A stretch of DNA of 64,000 nucleotides from Cunninghamia lanceolata (taxonomy: Eukaryota > Streptophyta > Pinopsida > Cupressales > Cupressaceae): positions 558,001 to 622,000 of the forward strand of contig BSBN01001199.1 in NCBI GenBank assembly GCA_027924645.1, in the 5' to 3' direction. Shown one piece after another: positions 1-12,400 of this stretch. The notes below the pieces were generated by a model. That model was not told the origin of the DNA. It searched no databases and saw only the letters and a program-made list of their open reading frames with translations. How positions within the stretch are numbered: the stretch's first letter is position 1; each line of letters opens with the position of its first letter. The position numbers and the translations under genes are program-made.

Positions 1-2
1 GA

Positions 3-302
3 AATAAAAGACCAAAGAGAGCATCTAATCTAGATCATGACATTAAATTAGGAGATTTAATATTCATCTATCCTAATGATTCTATGAGTGTATTATGCAC
101 AATGTTGATAGCAATGGCAAAATTTAATGCTGATATAATAAAAATAGATGGAAAATTGGAGCACAAAGTTTCTATATTGTGGTATGTCTCTATTCATCAT
201 GGCAAATAAGATTCTACAGAGAAAGATATATATTATGATTTTTTGAAGAAAATGGAGGCCAAACCTAGAAGACAAAAGTTTTCCATATGTTCTTACAAAT
301 AA
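3..302 (+). pseudogene. Open-frame fragment cut by the left edge
   Basis: One frame is open from the window edge to a TAA at 207-209 and continues in the same frame to a second TAA at 300-302, about 98 codons in all. It begins in the middle of a protein, is lysine-rich at the start, and contains the stretch GDLIFIYPNDSMSVL. There is no ATG that would serve as a natural start. I do not recognise the family. It could be the 3' end of a decayed transposon gene or chance in AT-rich DNA. The single stop and the uninterrupted frame on either side favour a decayed coding fragment. Confidence 0.3.
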
Positions 303-953
303 TATTATATATGCTTGGAGTCAACTTTGCACTTGGAAAGGGCCATTCCTTACAATGACTAGCTTTTTGAAAGGGCTTGTAGATGTCCACTTGTATCAAC
401 AAAGGAATGTAAACAACATGGATTAATCAACCACTTTAATATTCAATGTACATGTCCAATTTAATATTTGAAATAATTATTTGGTTAGTTCAAGATTTTA
501 TGTGAATTATGAGGATAGGATGGTTGTAAACTATGTGAATGGAATAACATTGTAATGTAAAAAGCAAGCACTTTTTTTCCAAATGAAAATTAACAAATTA
601 ATTGTAAATTTAAATGGTTGGTAGATAGAAGTATTATTGGAAAATGGTTACATAAATGCTATATCCCCACTGTCACCATAATTTCACTCCCTATCATATG
701 ATTTGTGAGTAAAGATGCAACTTGAAGGATTTAATACAAGATTTATGGTCTCTTAATGTCTATCTTAAAAATTGTGGGAAATTTTGGTTCTTGTCCCATT
801 GCATGTATGAAAGTTACTAATACATATTATTTAACCCACAATTAATCCATTAAAAATAAATTTACTTTCTAGAATATTCTAATTTGTGGATATTTGTGTT
901 TGTCATAATAATCTTCTTTATCATTTCAATACATTGAATAATATTAAGTTACT
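303..953. other. AT-rich spacer, nothing recognised
   Basis: AT-rich DNA with no frame of note, no tandem repeat and no terminal structure that I can see. It is the left flank of the LARD-like element. The last five bases before the element (954-958, ATTAA) are repeated at 14626-14630. Confidence 0.5.
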
Positions 954-2298
954 ATTAAAGTTACCATTTTTTCAGCACAACTCAAAAATTGGTAGAGCTG
1001 GTACATTGTTCATTTTTAGGTGAAAAATTTCAATTGTTTCTACCTTAAGCCCTTTACAGGTATTGACTTTTAAAAAAGGATTAGTTGTGATAGTTTCAAG
1101 AGGTGCATAAAGTTTGCAGTTCAGTTGTTTAACAGAAGAAGGATTCAGTTCATCTTTCATTTATCATAGGAGAGACAAGTATTTCATTCACTACAATGAT
1201 TATTCGTTTACAAATGAAGTACATAAAAGGATCAACATTACATTGAATGAATGATGATAAATCAAGGGTCCCACACAAGCCGTGGGAATAGCTGAATAAA
1301 TGCAAATATAGGAAAAATTCTATGCATCTAAAGATACGGAGAAAAAGTCATAGCTATCATTGCCTTGTGGTGTCTTCAGTCTTTGAGATTGCCATCCTAT
1401 CCTTGCTCCCAATCTTTGACAAGAACCTGCAAAAATGTGGGAAAGGTCCTGTTAGAGCTTTGGTTATGAGATCTCTATCTCCTATCAGAAGAAGCATAAT
1501 AGATTGCCTATAATGCACTGATCAAATGAACATCACTCACATGCAAAAGAAACTAAAGAGAAGTTATCACTAAACTTCATTGTTTTTTATCTAATCTATT
1601 TGTTTCATGTGCAAGTATAGGATAAGTCATGTAGTTGATTAAAGACATAACAACATGTGGTGTAAAATGAGGCTCCCACAAGGGTTGAGCCTAGCATGCT
1701 GCCTTCCCCTAATCTTGGAGGGAATGGAATGGAAAGAGAGATCATTACTCATATTGTTTAAATTGAATGACAAACTGAAGGAGTATAAATCAATCAGATG
1801 CATTGGTTTCTAGAACAGGACATACTCATGATTACAGTTCAAGAAATGGAATGAAACCATCAGCATGAACTAAACTCATCTAGTACAACATTTAATGCAT
1901 AAAAATAGCTGTCATCATTGCTTCAACTGCCCTTGGGGGGATGGGATTCACAGGTATTTCAGCTATGTATCTTTCATGGAATTTGTATGCAGTCAAAGCA
2001 TTAAGAATATCAGGTGGATTTCCAAACATTTGTATGCCAAATCAATGTAAATAAGCTACTTCATTTCATAAGTGCATAACTATTTTGGTCATAACATGGC
2101 ATCAGAGATAAATATCAGACATATGTATGATGGAACAAACTACAAAGAGCATAAGGACAACCATAAATATAATTGCAAGATACAACAGTGCATATGGCTT
2201 TAATAGTTAGGACGCAGTTATAGATAGTGTTTGCATATTACTCATACTAGTAAAGCAAAGAGCTATAGCAATTTAATCTGGTGTGCATATACATTTAC

Positions 2299-4633
2299 CT
2301 CTGAAATGATATACGCAATCAAAATCCAAATGTGTCACGACTATGACAGAATCAATCGGGACATCAAATGTATGCATATTAGAAGTAAAAAGAGATCCAA
2401 ACCATTACAGTTTCTCTTCCATATAATGAGATTGTCAAGTGACACATGCCATACTATAATTGAAGAGCATCAAAACTAGATACCCATGAGAAGGGTAAAA
2501 GTGTTACAGAGACCAAATAGAGATATCAATCATTGAGCACAACCCATATCAGAGACCTTGCCATTGTAGAAAGAATTTTGATGCTCCTGTCTCAAGAGTG
2601 ATAGGAGAAGTTGTAACTAGTGTCTACATGTTACTCATACTGGTAAGTGAAAGGATTATAATAATTCAACTTGGTGAATATATGTTTACATTTGGTATGG
2701 TGCATTAAATTAGGAACCAAGTATGCACATCATGAGTTAGATTTAATTGGGGTATCAGGATGCATGCATGTCAAAGAGTGGCAGTATCAGTCATCAATAG
2801 GAGAGCTGAAGAAAGATAAGTTACAGTGGTCACTATCCAAGTTGCTGTCAGAAAGGAAGAAGTTCACATGTCATGGGCCAATTCTTAAGTGATAAAAGCT
2901 TCAGCTTGATTTCACAATATATAATGTTCCAGTCATGTATGCAGATCAATTACAAGATATGCACAACAATGTATTGCCTCAAACCAAGTAAAAAGGACAT
3001 TATTACTGAAAGTGTAATAGATGCAAATGGAACAACATTAGTTATGAATAAATGAGAATCTTTATCATATCAGCATGAGGCATGTCACTAGATCATGGAG
3101 GTACAGTGATACCATACAGATGCTAGTAGCAATTAAGGAAGGTGGTTGAGAGGTATAGAGAGGAACAGTCACATCACCATTTTACAACACAATATAGAGC
3201 AACAAACACTTATATTTGTTTACAGGTGAACAAAATAAATGATGCTAAGATACCTTCAATGAAGCCCACGACTTGTAGAGAAAGACACTTTTGTGATGAT
3301 AAAATGAAAAAATAAATGCTTTTATTTTGTAAGTTTCCAAGAGCCCATATGGGATTCTTATACACAACCACATCCAGAGGGTATTTTTCCTCAAAATGTT
3401 CATCAATAGCATGTCAAATTGCATAGGGAAAGTAACCAACTCAGAGGCATGATGGTGCCATCTTGGGATTTCAGATATACATTTGCAAGATACAAATAAT
3501 GGGAGATGTTGTTCATGACATATAATAAAGGAGAGCAAAATGTATTTGACAATTTTCAAATAGAAAAGATAGGAAATATTGGCCACCATGTATCATGGCT
3601 TCATAAGACCGTGGCTTGGGATATATTTTCCTGACAAATGTTGAATTCCATATCAAGATACATCAAATACAGAGGTAGGAAAGAATAAGGTCTCGAACTC
3701 ATTTCATCTTAAGAATGCTTAGAAATATTAGATTGGTGGCGGCCTGAAATGCTATACTAAGGCTCACATACCAATGGAGAAGAATGTAAGGAATCATGCA
3801 AAGTTCACAGGGCAGAAGGGTTTTACCTTATTATTGACTGAGATAAGTGCATATATAGCCACAGCTCCAGTATGTAATACAAACAAAAATACCGAATAAT
3901 TCCTCTTCCAACCAAAGATGGTCAACCCTTTTAGGGACTCCAAGACAAAGCTTCAAGTTCAAAACAATGCCTAGAAAGACAAGGCCCAATTGCAACTTGT
4001 TGAGATATAATAGTTTCATGCCTTAAAAAAACTTGGGAGTATCAACAAAAGAATGAAAGTTCTTGAGTCAAACAGCCACAAGAATCATCAGAAAGAATCA
4101 TTTTGTGCTATCATGATCGCGAACCAGTGAGAGCATATTTGTTCCTTTTAAGAGCTTGAATCGCATGGGTTTCTAGTGAAAAATGTAGAAACAGAAATAA
4201 AACAAATGAAATTGCATCAAGAATAAAGATCTACGAAACCTAGTCATGGCCCAATATGCCAGAATAATAGAGAGAGTAGGAAAACAAAGAGATTACCTTA
4301 TTTTGATTAGAGATATGAACATGGTGGCCAAGAGTTTCACTTCGTGGAATCTCATACAAATACAAATCAAGCTCTCCATTGGTGGCCTCAGTCAAGAAGG
4401 AGGTGACATCAAACAAAGATAAATGGTAAAAATATATATAAAAAATTCCATTATAACGGCATATATGGCCACGACCAATAGACTAAATACCTCTACAAAC
4501 ATTGAAAATATGCCCAAAATTTTAAACAAATTAGCTTACCAGTAAGTTTCAGGAGAGAATCGCTCAGGAAATGGTGTGGGAACATCAAGAAGGTCAATTT
4601 TTTGAAGTCCAAACCCTCTTCAGTGGCAGCCAT
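2299..4633 (-). pseudogene. Captured gene remnant with intron-like structure, antisense, copy 1
   Basis: Read on the minus strand, protein-like blocks end at splice-donor-like sequences. Block A (4633-4540) starts with ATG and encodes MAATEEGLDFKKLTFLMFPH before a GTAAGC donor. Block B (~4421-4297) includes NGELDLYLYEIPRSETLGHH and ends AAG/GTAATC. Block C (3970-3827) follows a pyrimidine-rich tract ending TTTCTAG and ends AAG/GTAAAA. Block D ends at 3255 before GTATCT and includes YKNPIWALGNLQNKS. Block E (~2379-2299) ends before GTAAAT. Block C here is 2 bp shorter than in the other LTR and has lost frame, but it keeps a Trp codon that is a stop there. I do not recognise the protein. A clear acceptor for block B is missing, so the exon chain is uncertain. 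Confidence 0.45.
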
Positions 4634-5424
4634 GGTGTGCAGAGGAGTCTCCAAAAGCATGCAATTGAGAAACAAACCCATAGAAGTAGGGTTTTGAAAG
4701 TGTTTTGGGATTTAGGGCTTCTTTTTGCGCTAAAGGAAGTGTTGGTTTTAATCAAATATTATTCATTTTTGAAGACTTGACTAATACCCATGGGGTATGT
4801 TATTCACCATGTCAAGTGACTAGGCTCAAACATAGGTTGTGAAATGCATTAGGCCCCTTTTGAGTGTTTGATGCCCAAGCTTTATGCCTAAAGGATCTTT
4901 TAGTTCCCTCTGAAGGAAAAATTTAAGTCCTTGTGCCCTTGGAAGACCATTTGCAAGTTGAGTGAAAATGAAGCCATAGGGACTATTGATTCTTTCCAAA
5001 ATTCATATGCCTTAGAGATTTTGCAGATCAGATAGAAGATAATCCTCATAGGCTTTATTTTTGCAAAAAAAACTATAATATGCCCTCATATTTTAAATGA
5101 TTTTTATAGAAAAACATATGAAAATGGATGTAAGACACTTGGCATATTAAGAAGGGCCTTGTAATAGTTTTATTTTGCAAAAAAGTCAAATAGAGATAAG
5201 ATATGTAACGAAACTTCAAATCTATAGTAAAGTTTTGTTTTAAAGCAATAAATTACAAATTGCTTTAAAATAAAGCTATTTTAAGCAGTTAGATAAGAGG
5301 ATCTTCTTTTTCTAGGTGAAGTGGATCAAATGTGGATAGAAATAGGACTTTTCTAAGTAGATAAAGCATATTTTAAAGCAGATCTTGGTGGGGTCTACCT
5401 TGAGGGAGATTTTGGCAGCTTTTA

Positions 5425-5774
5425 TGTGAGTTGCCGTTGCACCAAAAGATCGACCTGTTAATGTCCGGTACAACCACTTGACTTAACAAGCACAAGAGGC
5501 GGTTAAGCCCTTGTCGCAAACCACTGCAGCGTAGCACTGAACAAGGAGACCAAGGGCCACACCTTGCAACAATCCCCCCCAGCGCAAGCACAAGGTTTGA
5601 ACCCATGACCTCGGCTCTGATACCAATTGTTAGTTGCCATTGCACCAAAAGATCAACCTGTTAATCCCTGATACAACCACTTGACTTAACAAGCATGAGA
5701 GGCGGTTAAGCCCTTGTCGCAAACCACCGCAATGCAGCACTAAACAAGGAGACCAAGGGCCACACCTTGCAACA
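5425..5774 (-). mobile_element. Complete TRIM element, 350 bp
   Basis: This insertion is present in the left LARD LTR and absent from the right one, where the target reads straight through. It is flanked by TTTTA at 5420-5424 and 5775-5779, and the empty site in the other LTR has one TTTTA. Two 147-bp direct repeats (5425-5571 and 5628-5774) flank only 56 bp. On the minus strand the order is LTR, two bases, a primer site TGGTATCAGAGCC (5613-5625, complementary to initiator-Met tRNA), then a purine tract ending GGGGGGGAT (5572-5580), then the second LTR. This is the minimal plan of a terminal-repeat retrotransposon in miniature. It codes for nothing; the long minus-strand open frame here is incidental. 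I count 14 differences between the LTRs, mostly transitions at CpG sites. Confidence 0.93.
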
Positions 5775-6530
5775 TTTTATGTGTAGATTGGAGGTGATTT
5801 GAAAGCTTTATTTTTGGCTTTTCTAAGGAGCTTGAAAATGACCTTGGATGTCTATTATTAGGAGCTTTTTTCTAACTTTCTTTTGGGTAGATTTTTCACA
5901 TGGTAGAGATTACTTCTTTTTCAGTAGTTCAAGTTACAGCTTTTGGCAGAATAGAGTAGAGATTAGAGTGTAGGATACTAGGGTCTTCCTCTCACAATGA
6001 GAGTGTTGTATTCAGTCTATGTACTCATTATTCCTTCAGTTATAGAGAAGCAGTTTTCCTTCACTTTTTACCTCTATTTTTGCAAGGTTATTATGATATT
6101 ACACTATGATAAGCATTTATCCTCTGTTTTGTCTTGATTTTGTGATAGATATGCAAATATTTTGCTTGGTTCAGGTTGCATGTTGTGTTTTGATTAAACC
6201 TTCATACAAAATATTTATGAATTAGGTAGAATCAAGTGTTGTGAAGATCAAAGTTCTATAATCTAACTGTGAGTAAGATCTTATAGGAGTTTAGTGTTGG
6301 TGCATCACCTTAAAAAGTTCATTTTAGTTATTTATTTTAGTATACCTTTCTCATCCCTTTTCCCAGACAAGTCATTAGATTAGGAAAATATCATAAGGAG
6401 AACCAGCTCACTCTCAAGATTCACTCTCGATATAGGAAATCAACATCTTGAGAGTGTTTCCATGTTTCAATAGATAGCTAAGTCTTGTGTAGGCCTAGCA
6501 TAAGGTACATATCTAGTTGATAACATTTTT

Positions 6531-6548
6531 TGGCACACCTAGTGGGAC
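6531..6548 (+). other. Primer-binding site of the LARD-like element
   Basis: TGGCACACCTAGTGGGAC lies five bases after the 5' LTR end. Its form (TGGCNC...AGTGGGAC) resembles primer sites of TAT/Ogre-type gypsy elements, where a non-methionine tRNA primes minus-strand synthesis. This suggests a gypsy-type parent. The exact tRNA was not checked. Confidence 0.75.
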
Positions 6549-6917
6549 TCTGAAAGTATTTTCAGAGAATTTTTTTCAATCTTCAAGTTGTTATTCTAGT
6601 ATATGCAGTAGTGTTCCAGCCTTTGGAGGCTTTTTACAAGTATACCTGGTGACTTAATCTTCTGGTCTTGAATGTGGATCTAGTGCATTCAACATTTGAA
6701 AACAAGATTAGGATAGATTGGACTATTTCAGTCTAATAGGATGTTAATCTATCACTGATATTTGGTGTGTGTATTAGTGATCCCAGCCTTTGGAGGTAGA
6801 AAATCAAAGACATCTAGCAACTTCGAATCAAGATCTACAGGTTTCGGTATGATCAAGTGCTGGTATGTTATAAAATTCATTTATTCATTCCATTTTCTAG
6901 CTTTCATATGAATAAAA

Positions 6918-8987
6918 ATGTTGACTTTTCATAGCCAACAAGTACACCCACCCATCCCTACCCAGCTTCCTTACCAGCCATATACAAGTAGTCATAATGT
7001 TGGTTTTAACCCAAATACTTAGGATGCTTATTGCATGCCCATTCCTACCCAATCTCCTAGTCATCCTTCTTACTAGATAAAATAGTCTGAAATTAATGAG
7101 CTCAATGACATTGTGTCAAATCTCAACAAGTAGATGGAGGAGATTAAAAGACTACATGGGTATAATCAGCACCAGGAGGAACTAGCTTATCAATCCTATC
7201 TGCATGAGCAGGAGATTGCAAGCATGAAGAGTTATCAGTACCAACAAGAAGGGGAATTTCAAGCAAGGCAGTATGAAGAATCTGATTTATAGCTACAAGA
7301 GTTGAATCACCAAGTTTAGCTTCAATAGCTAGAGCAACCACCTTGTGAGATCTTTATTTCTGATCAGAAGTGGGAGACACAAAAGAGACAGTTTGAAGAG
7401 AATCTAGAGAGAGAAGCAGCTACACAAACAAAGCTCTTGCTTGCTCGAGGCCAAGCAGCCCCTGTTGTTCTAGAACATCCTATTCAAGAAGAGGTACGCA
7501 AATATACGTTTCAAAGTTTTAGACAAAATGAGCCTCTTAATGCCCCTAAGGCTGAAATTCCAAGTGTTAAGCAAAGTGAATCCTTTTTCCTCCAAGAAAG
7601 TAGTCTTGAATGCAAACAGACTCCTCAGAAAGTCAAAATCCCAAGTCTCAGACAATCTAATTTTGCTGAGGAGCCTCCTGGCATTCGAGACCAGCCCATT
7701 AATTGACAGAAGGAAGTTAAGAGGGTAAATTTACTACACATAGCTATGGAGCAATATCAGTTAAAGTAGAAAAAGATCGAGCAAGCAAAGACTTCTTCTG
7801 ATGAACCTTTCGATGATTGCACTGATGACCCCCCTTTCTTTATGAAAGATGATCAACTAGACAAATCAAATGCAAAGTAGGAGATTATTGTCGTTTGTGT
7901 TGTTTCTACAATTGATTATAAACATGATGCATTAGAGGAGAATGCTGGTTCAAACTTGACACCAAACCCATTACATTTTGACTCATTTGAAAATTTCTCT
8001 AATGTTATTGATAAGATGCATGAAAGAAAGATACAGATAAATCTATATGAGGAGGAGAAATTAGTTTCTTTGTTCGATCAGTTAACTGAATTTGTTCAGC
8101 CGGATGAGGAAACCATGTTCATATCAAGAACACCAATTTTAGAACAACAGAGAGATATCAAACCTTGTGACGAGTTACTAATTGAGGCTAAACAACTTGA
8201 CAATGAGGTGTTGAAGCAAGGATAGATTTGTGAAGACAACCTTGATTCGAATGATCAAGAGTTTGAAGATCTTTTGCAGTCTAAAATTGACCTTTTCTGC
8301 TCACACTTAGATATTTTAGCTGTCAGGCTAGCCTCTTTGGAGGAGGGTTATTAGGAATAGAAAAAGCAAGTACATGAGGTGACTATATTCCTAAATGAGT
8401 CACTAGTTATAGGGCAGCATAACCAATAGCCCGATCTTGACTAGTTAGAAGAGTTGCCTTACTATCACATAGAGGAAGTTGAAGTTGTGCTAATTGGTGG
8501 TATGTTGAAAGAGGTTAGTTTGTTATTTGACCACTTACCTTCATTCATTGGAAAAGGGACTGAGGTTTCAGAATGTTCTTCATTGACTAATAATGTGTAT
8601 TCTGAGCCTAATCCAACTCTGGCTAAGAGCCTATTAAGAGTTGATATCTTTGACAAGTTGTTAGCAACCCTGATAGAGGAGGATGGCCCGTTGACTATGG
8701 AAGAAGAAGTAACATGGTAGGTTATCATGCAGAGTGGAGGTGATGCTATTGTTTTCAATCATTCAGATTGCTTTCTCTTTGATCCAACACTTTCGAGGGG
8801 GTGTCCTATTAGATATTTGTCTAGGTTGGAAGCTAGCAGAAGGGGACAACCTCATAATGACATTGATCCGGATCAACAAGAAGGGTATCAAGTCGAGTAC
8901 TATCAGTTTACTTGTCTATTTGATCAATTTGTCAAACAAGTTAGATGGGCAAGTGATTCCATGATCCTAATCAGAGAGGTGTTGTAG
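6918..8987 (+). pseudogene. Decayed internal ORF of the LARD-like element
   Basis: A single frame runs 690 codons from ATG 6918 to TAG 8985-8987. It has 16 internal stops, 15 of them TAG (7020, 7074, 7083, 7131, 7290, 7317, 7326, 7767, 7878, 8223, 8352, 8358, 8427, 8442, 8718) and one TGA (7704). No frameshift is needed. The predicted protein is Pro/Gln-rich at the start (VHPPIPTQLPYQPY), then Gln/Glu-rich with coiled-coil character (about codons 55-185), then acidic. Many TAGs sit where Gln is expected, for example DL*LQELNHQV*LQ*LEQ. There is no zinc knuckle, protease DTG/DSG or pol motif. It may be a divergent gag or an element-specific protein; I do not recognise it. The stops fit CAG to TAG change, but amber readthrough cannot be excluded from sequence alone. 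Confidence 0.6.
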
Positions 8988-9417
8988 TTGTTTGATGGCT
9001 ATTTGTTTTTACTCCACCTCTTATGGTTAAGTCACAAATTTATGGAGTATTGTAGATTGCGGATACAAGGAAGTTATTTTCTTGAACCTGTGAATGGTTT
9101 TGTTTGACCATCAATTTGGGTTGATTAGAGTAGGTTAGAGTAGTGTTGCTATTAATAAGTGCTTCACGCACATTTCCTTTTAGTATTTTTGTTTCCCTAA
9201 GTTCTATTGTACATTTATGTTGGCCATCAAGGCCTATTAGTTTGCTTTTAGTTTAGTTTGTTTTTAGTTGTCTGTTGTTGTTTGAACTGGTTGGAGAGCT
9301 AAATTTTAGTGTTTTTTGAGTTTGAGATGAGCAAAGTGTGACTCAATGCCCAATGGATATTCAAGGCAACTGGTCTTAATGCTTAACAGGAAAGCACGTA
9401 GCAAAAGTCACTAGAAA
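8988..9417 (+). other. 3' untranslated part of the LARD interior
   Basis: Non-coding, T-rich sequence between the decayed frame and the 3' LTR. A polypurine tract is expected just before 9418, but only a weak candidate (ending CTAGAAA) is present, so the tract has decayed or is unusual. Confidence 0.5.
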
Positions 9418-12400
9418 TGTTATCATTTTTTTACCACAGCTCAAAAATTGGCAGAGCTGGTACATTGTTCATTTTTAGGTGAAAATTTTCAATTTTTTCT
9501 ACCTTGCTTAAGCCCTTTATAGATATTGACTTTTATAAAAGGATTAGTTGTGATAGTTTCAAGAGGTGCATGAAGTTTACAATTCAGTTGTTTGACAGAA
9601 GAAGGATTCAGTTCATCTTTCATTTATCACAGGAGAGATAAGTATTTCATTCACTACAATAATAATTCGTTTACAAATGAAGTACATAAAAGGATAAACA
9701 TTGCATTGAATGAAATGACGATAAATCAAGGGTCCCACAGAAGCCGTGGGAATAGTTGAACAAATGCAAATATAGGAAAAATGCTATGCATCTAAAGATA
9801 GGGAGAGAAAGTCATAGCCATCATTGCCTTGTGGTGTATTTAGTCTCTGAGGTTGCCATCCTATCCTTGCTACTGATCTTCGACAAGAGCCTACAAAAAT
9901 GTCAGAAAGGTCCTGTTAGAGCTCTGGTTATGAGATCTATATGTCCTATTAGAAGAAGCATAACAGATTGCCTATAATGCATTGATCAAATGAACATCAC
10001 TCACATGCAAAAGAAACTGAAGAGAAGTAATCACTGAACTTCATTTTTTTTATCTAATCTGTTTGTTTCATGTGTAGGTATAGGATAAGTCATGTAGCTG
10101 ATTGAAGACATAACAACATGTGGTGTAAAATGAGGCTCCACAAGGGTTGATCCCAACATGGTGCCTTCCCCTAATCTTGGAGGGGATGGAATGGAAAGAG
10201 AGATCATTACTCATATTGTTTAAATTGAATGACAAACTGAAGGAGTATAAATCAATCAGATGCATTGGTTTCTAGAATAGGACATACTCATGATTACAAT
10301 TCAAGAAATGGAATGAGAACTGAACTCATCTAGGACAACATTTAAAGCATAAAAACAACTATCATCATTGCTTCAACTGCCATTGAGGGGATGGGATTCA
10401 TAGGTATTTCATCTATGTATCTTTCATGGAATTTGTATGCAGCCAAAGCATTAAGAATATCGGGTGGATTTCCAAACATTTGTATGCCACATGAATGTAA
10501 ATAAACTACTTCATTTCATAAGTGCATAACTGTCTTCGTCATAACATGGCATCAAAGATAAATATTAGACATATGTATGATGGAACAAACTGCATAAAGC
10601 ACAAGGACAACCATAAATATAATTGCAAGATACAACAGTGCATATGGCTTTAACAGTTAGGAGGTAGTTACAGATAGTGTTTACATATTAGTCATACTAG
10701 TAAAGCAAAGAGCTGTAGAAATTTAATCTGGTGTGCATATACATTTACCTTTGATATGATATACAAAATTAGAAGCCAAATGTGTAAATAATATGACAAA
10801 ATCAATTGGGACATCGAATGTATGCATATCAAAAGTAAAAAGAGATCCAAACCATTACATTTTCTCTTCCATATAATGAGATTGTCAATTGACACATGCC
10901 ATACTGTAGTTGAAGAGCATAAAAACTAGATACCCATGAGAAGGGTAAAAGTGTTACAGAGACCAAATAGAGATATCAATCATCGAGCACAACCCATATC
11001 AGAGACCTTTCCATTGTAGAAAGAATTTTGATGTTCCTATCTCAAGAGTGACAAGAAAAGTTGTAACTGGTGTCTACATGTTACTCATACTGGTAAGTGA
11101 AAGGATTATAATAATTCAACTTGGTGAATATATGCTTACATTTGGTATGGTGCATTAAATCAGGAACCAAGTATGAACATCATGAGGTAGATTTAATTGG
11201 GGTATTAGGATGCATGCATGCCAAAGAGTGGCAGTATCAGTCATCAATAGGACAATTGAAGAAAGATAAGTTACAATGGTCACTATCCAAGTTGCTGTTA
11301 GAAAGGAAGAAGTACACATGTCATGGGCCAGTTCTTAAGTGATAAAAGCTCCAGCTTGATTTCACAATATATAATGTTCCAGTCATGTATGCAGATCAAT
11401 TACAAGATACACACAGAAATGTATTGCCTTAGACCAAGTAAAAAGGACATTATTACTGAAAGTGTAATACATGCAAATGGAATGGCATCAGTTATGAACG
11501 AATGAGAATCTTTATCATATTAGTATGATGCATGTCACCAAATCATGGAGGTACAGTAATACCATACAGATGCTAGTAGCAGTTAAGGAAGGTGGTTGAG
11601 AGGTATAGAGAGGAACAATCACATCACCATTTTACAACACAATAAGGAACAACAAACACTTATCTTTGTTTACAAGTGCACAAAAGAAATGATGCTCACA
11701 TACCTTCAATGAAGCCCACGACCTATAGACAAAGACACTTTTGTGATGATAAAATAAAAAAATAAATGCTTTTATTCTGTAAGTTTCCAAGAGCCCATAT
11801 GGGATTTTTATACACAGCCACAGCCAGAGTGTATTTTTCCTCAAAATGTCCATCAATAGCATGTCAAATTGCATAGGAAAAGTAACCAACTCAGAAGCAT
11901 GATTGCGCCATCTTGGGGTTTCAGATATACATTTGCAAGATACAAAGAATGGGAGATGTTGTTCATGACATACGGTAAAGGATAGCAAAATGTATTTGAC
12001 AATTTTCAAATAGAAAAGACAGGAAATACTGGCTGCCATGTATTATGGGTTCATAAGACCGCGACTTGGGATATATTTTCCTAACAAATGTTGAATTACA
12101 TATCAAGATACATCAAATACAGAGGTAAGAAAGAATAAGGTCTCAAACTCTTTTCATCTTAAGAATGCTCAGAAGTATTAGTTTCATGGTGGCCTGAAAT
12201 GCTATACTAAGACTCACATACTGATGGAGAAGAATGCAGGGAATCATGCAAAGTTTGTAGGGCAGAAGGGTTTTACCTTATTTTTTACTGAGATAAGTGC
12301 ATATACAGCCACAGCTCCAGTATGTAAGTTACAAATAGAAATACCAAATAAATCTTCTTGTAACTAAAGATGGTCAACCCGCTTACGGACTCCAAGACAA

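Larger units (their letters stand above)
959..6525 (+). repeat. 5' LTR of the LARD-like element
   Basis: The 5567-bp left LTR aligns along its whole length with 9418-14625. The excess of about 355 bp is the TRIM at 5425-5774 plus its 5-bp duplication. The first base is A instead of T, which breaks the TG end. Many small indels separate the two copies. It contains an antisense block resembling exons and introns (2299-4633). The only long plus-strand frame kept in both LTRs (2671-2892 here, 11121-11342 in the right copy) is 73 codons, with no recognised function. Confidence 0.9.

Noticed and set aside
5373..5648. 91-codon minus-strand frame as a gene
   Set aside because: It lies mostly within the TRIM and runs through its LTR and primer site; TRIMs do not code for protein.
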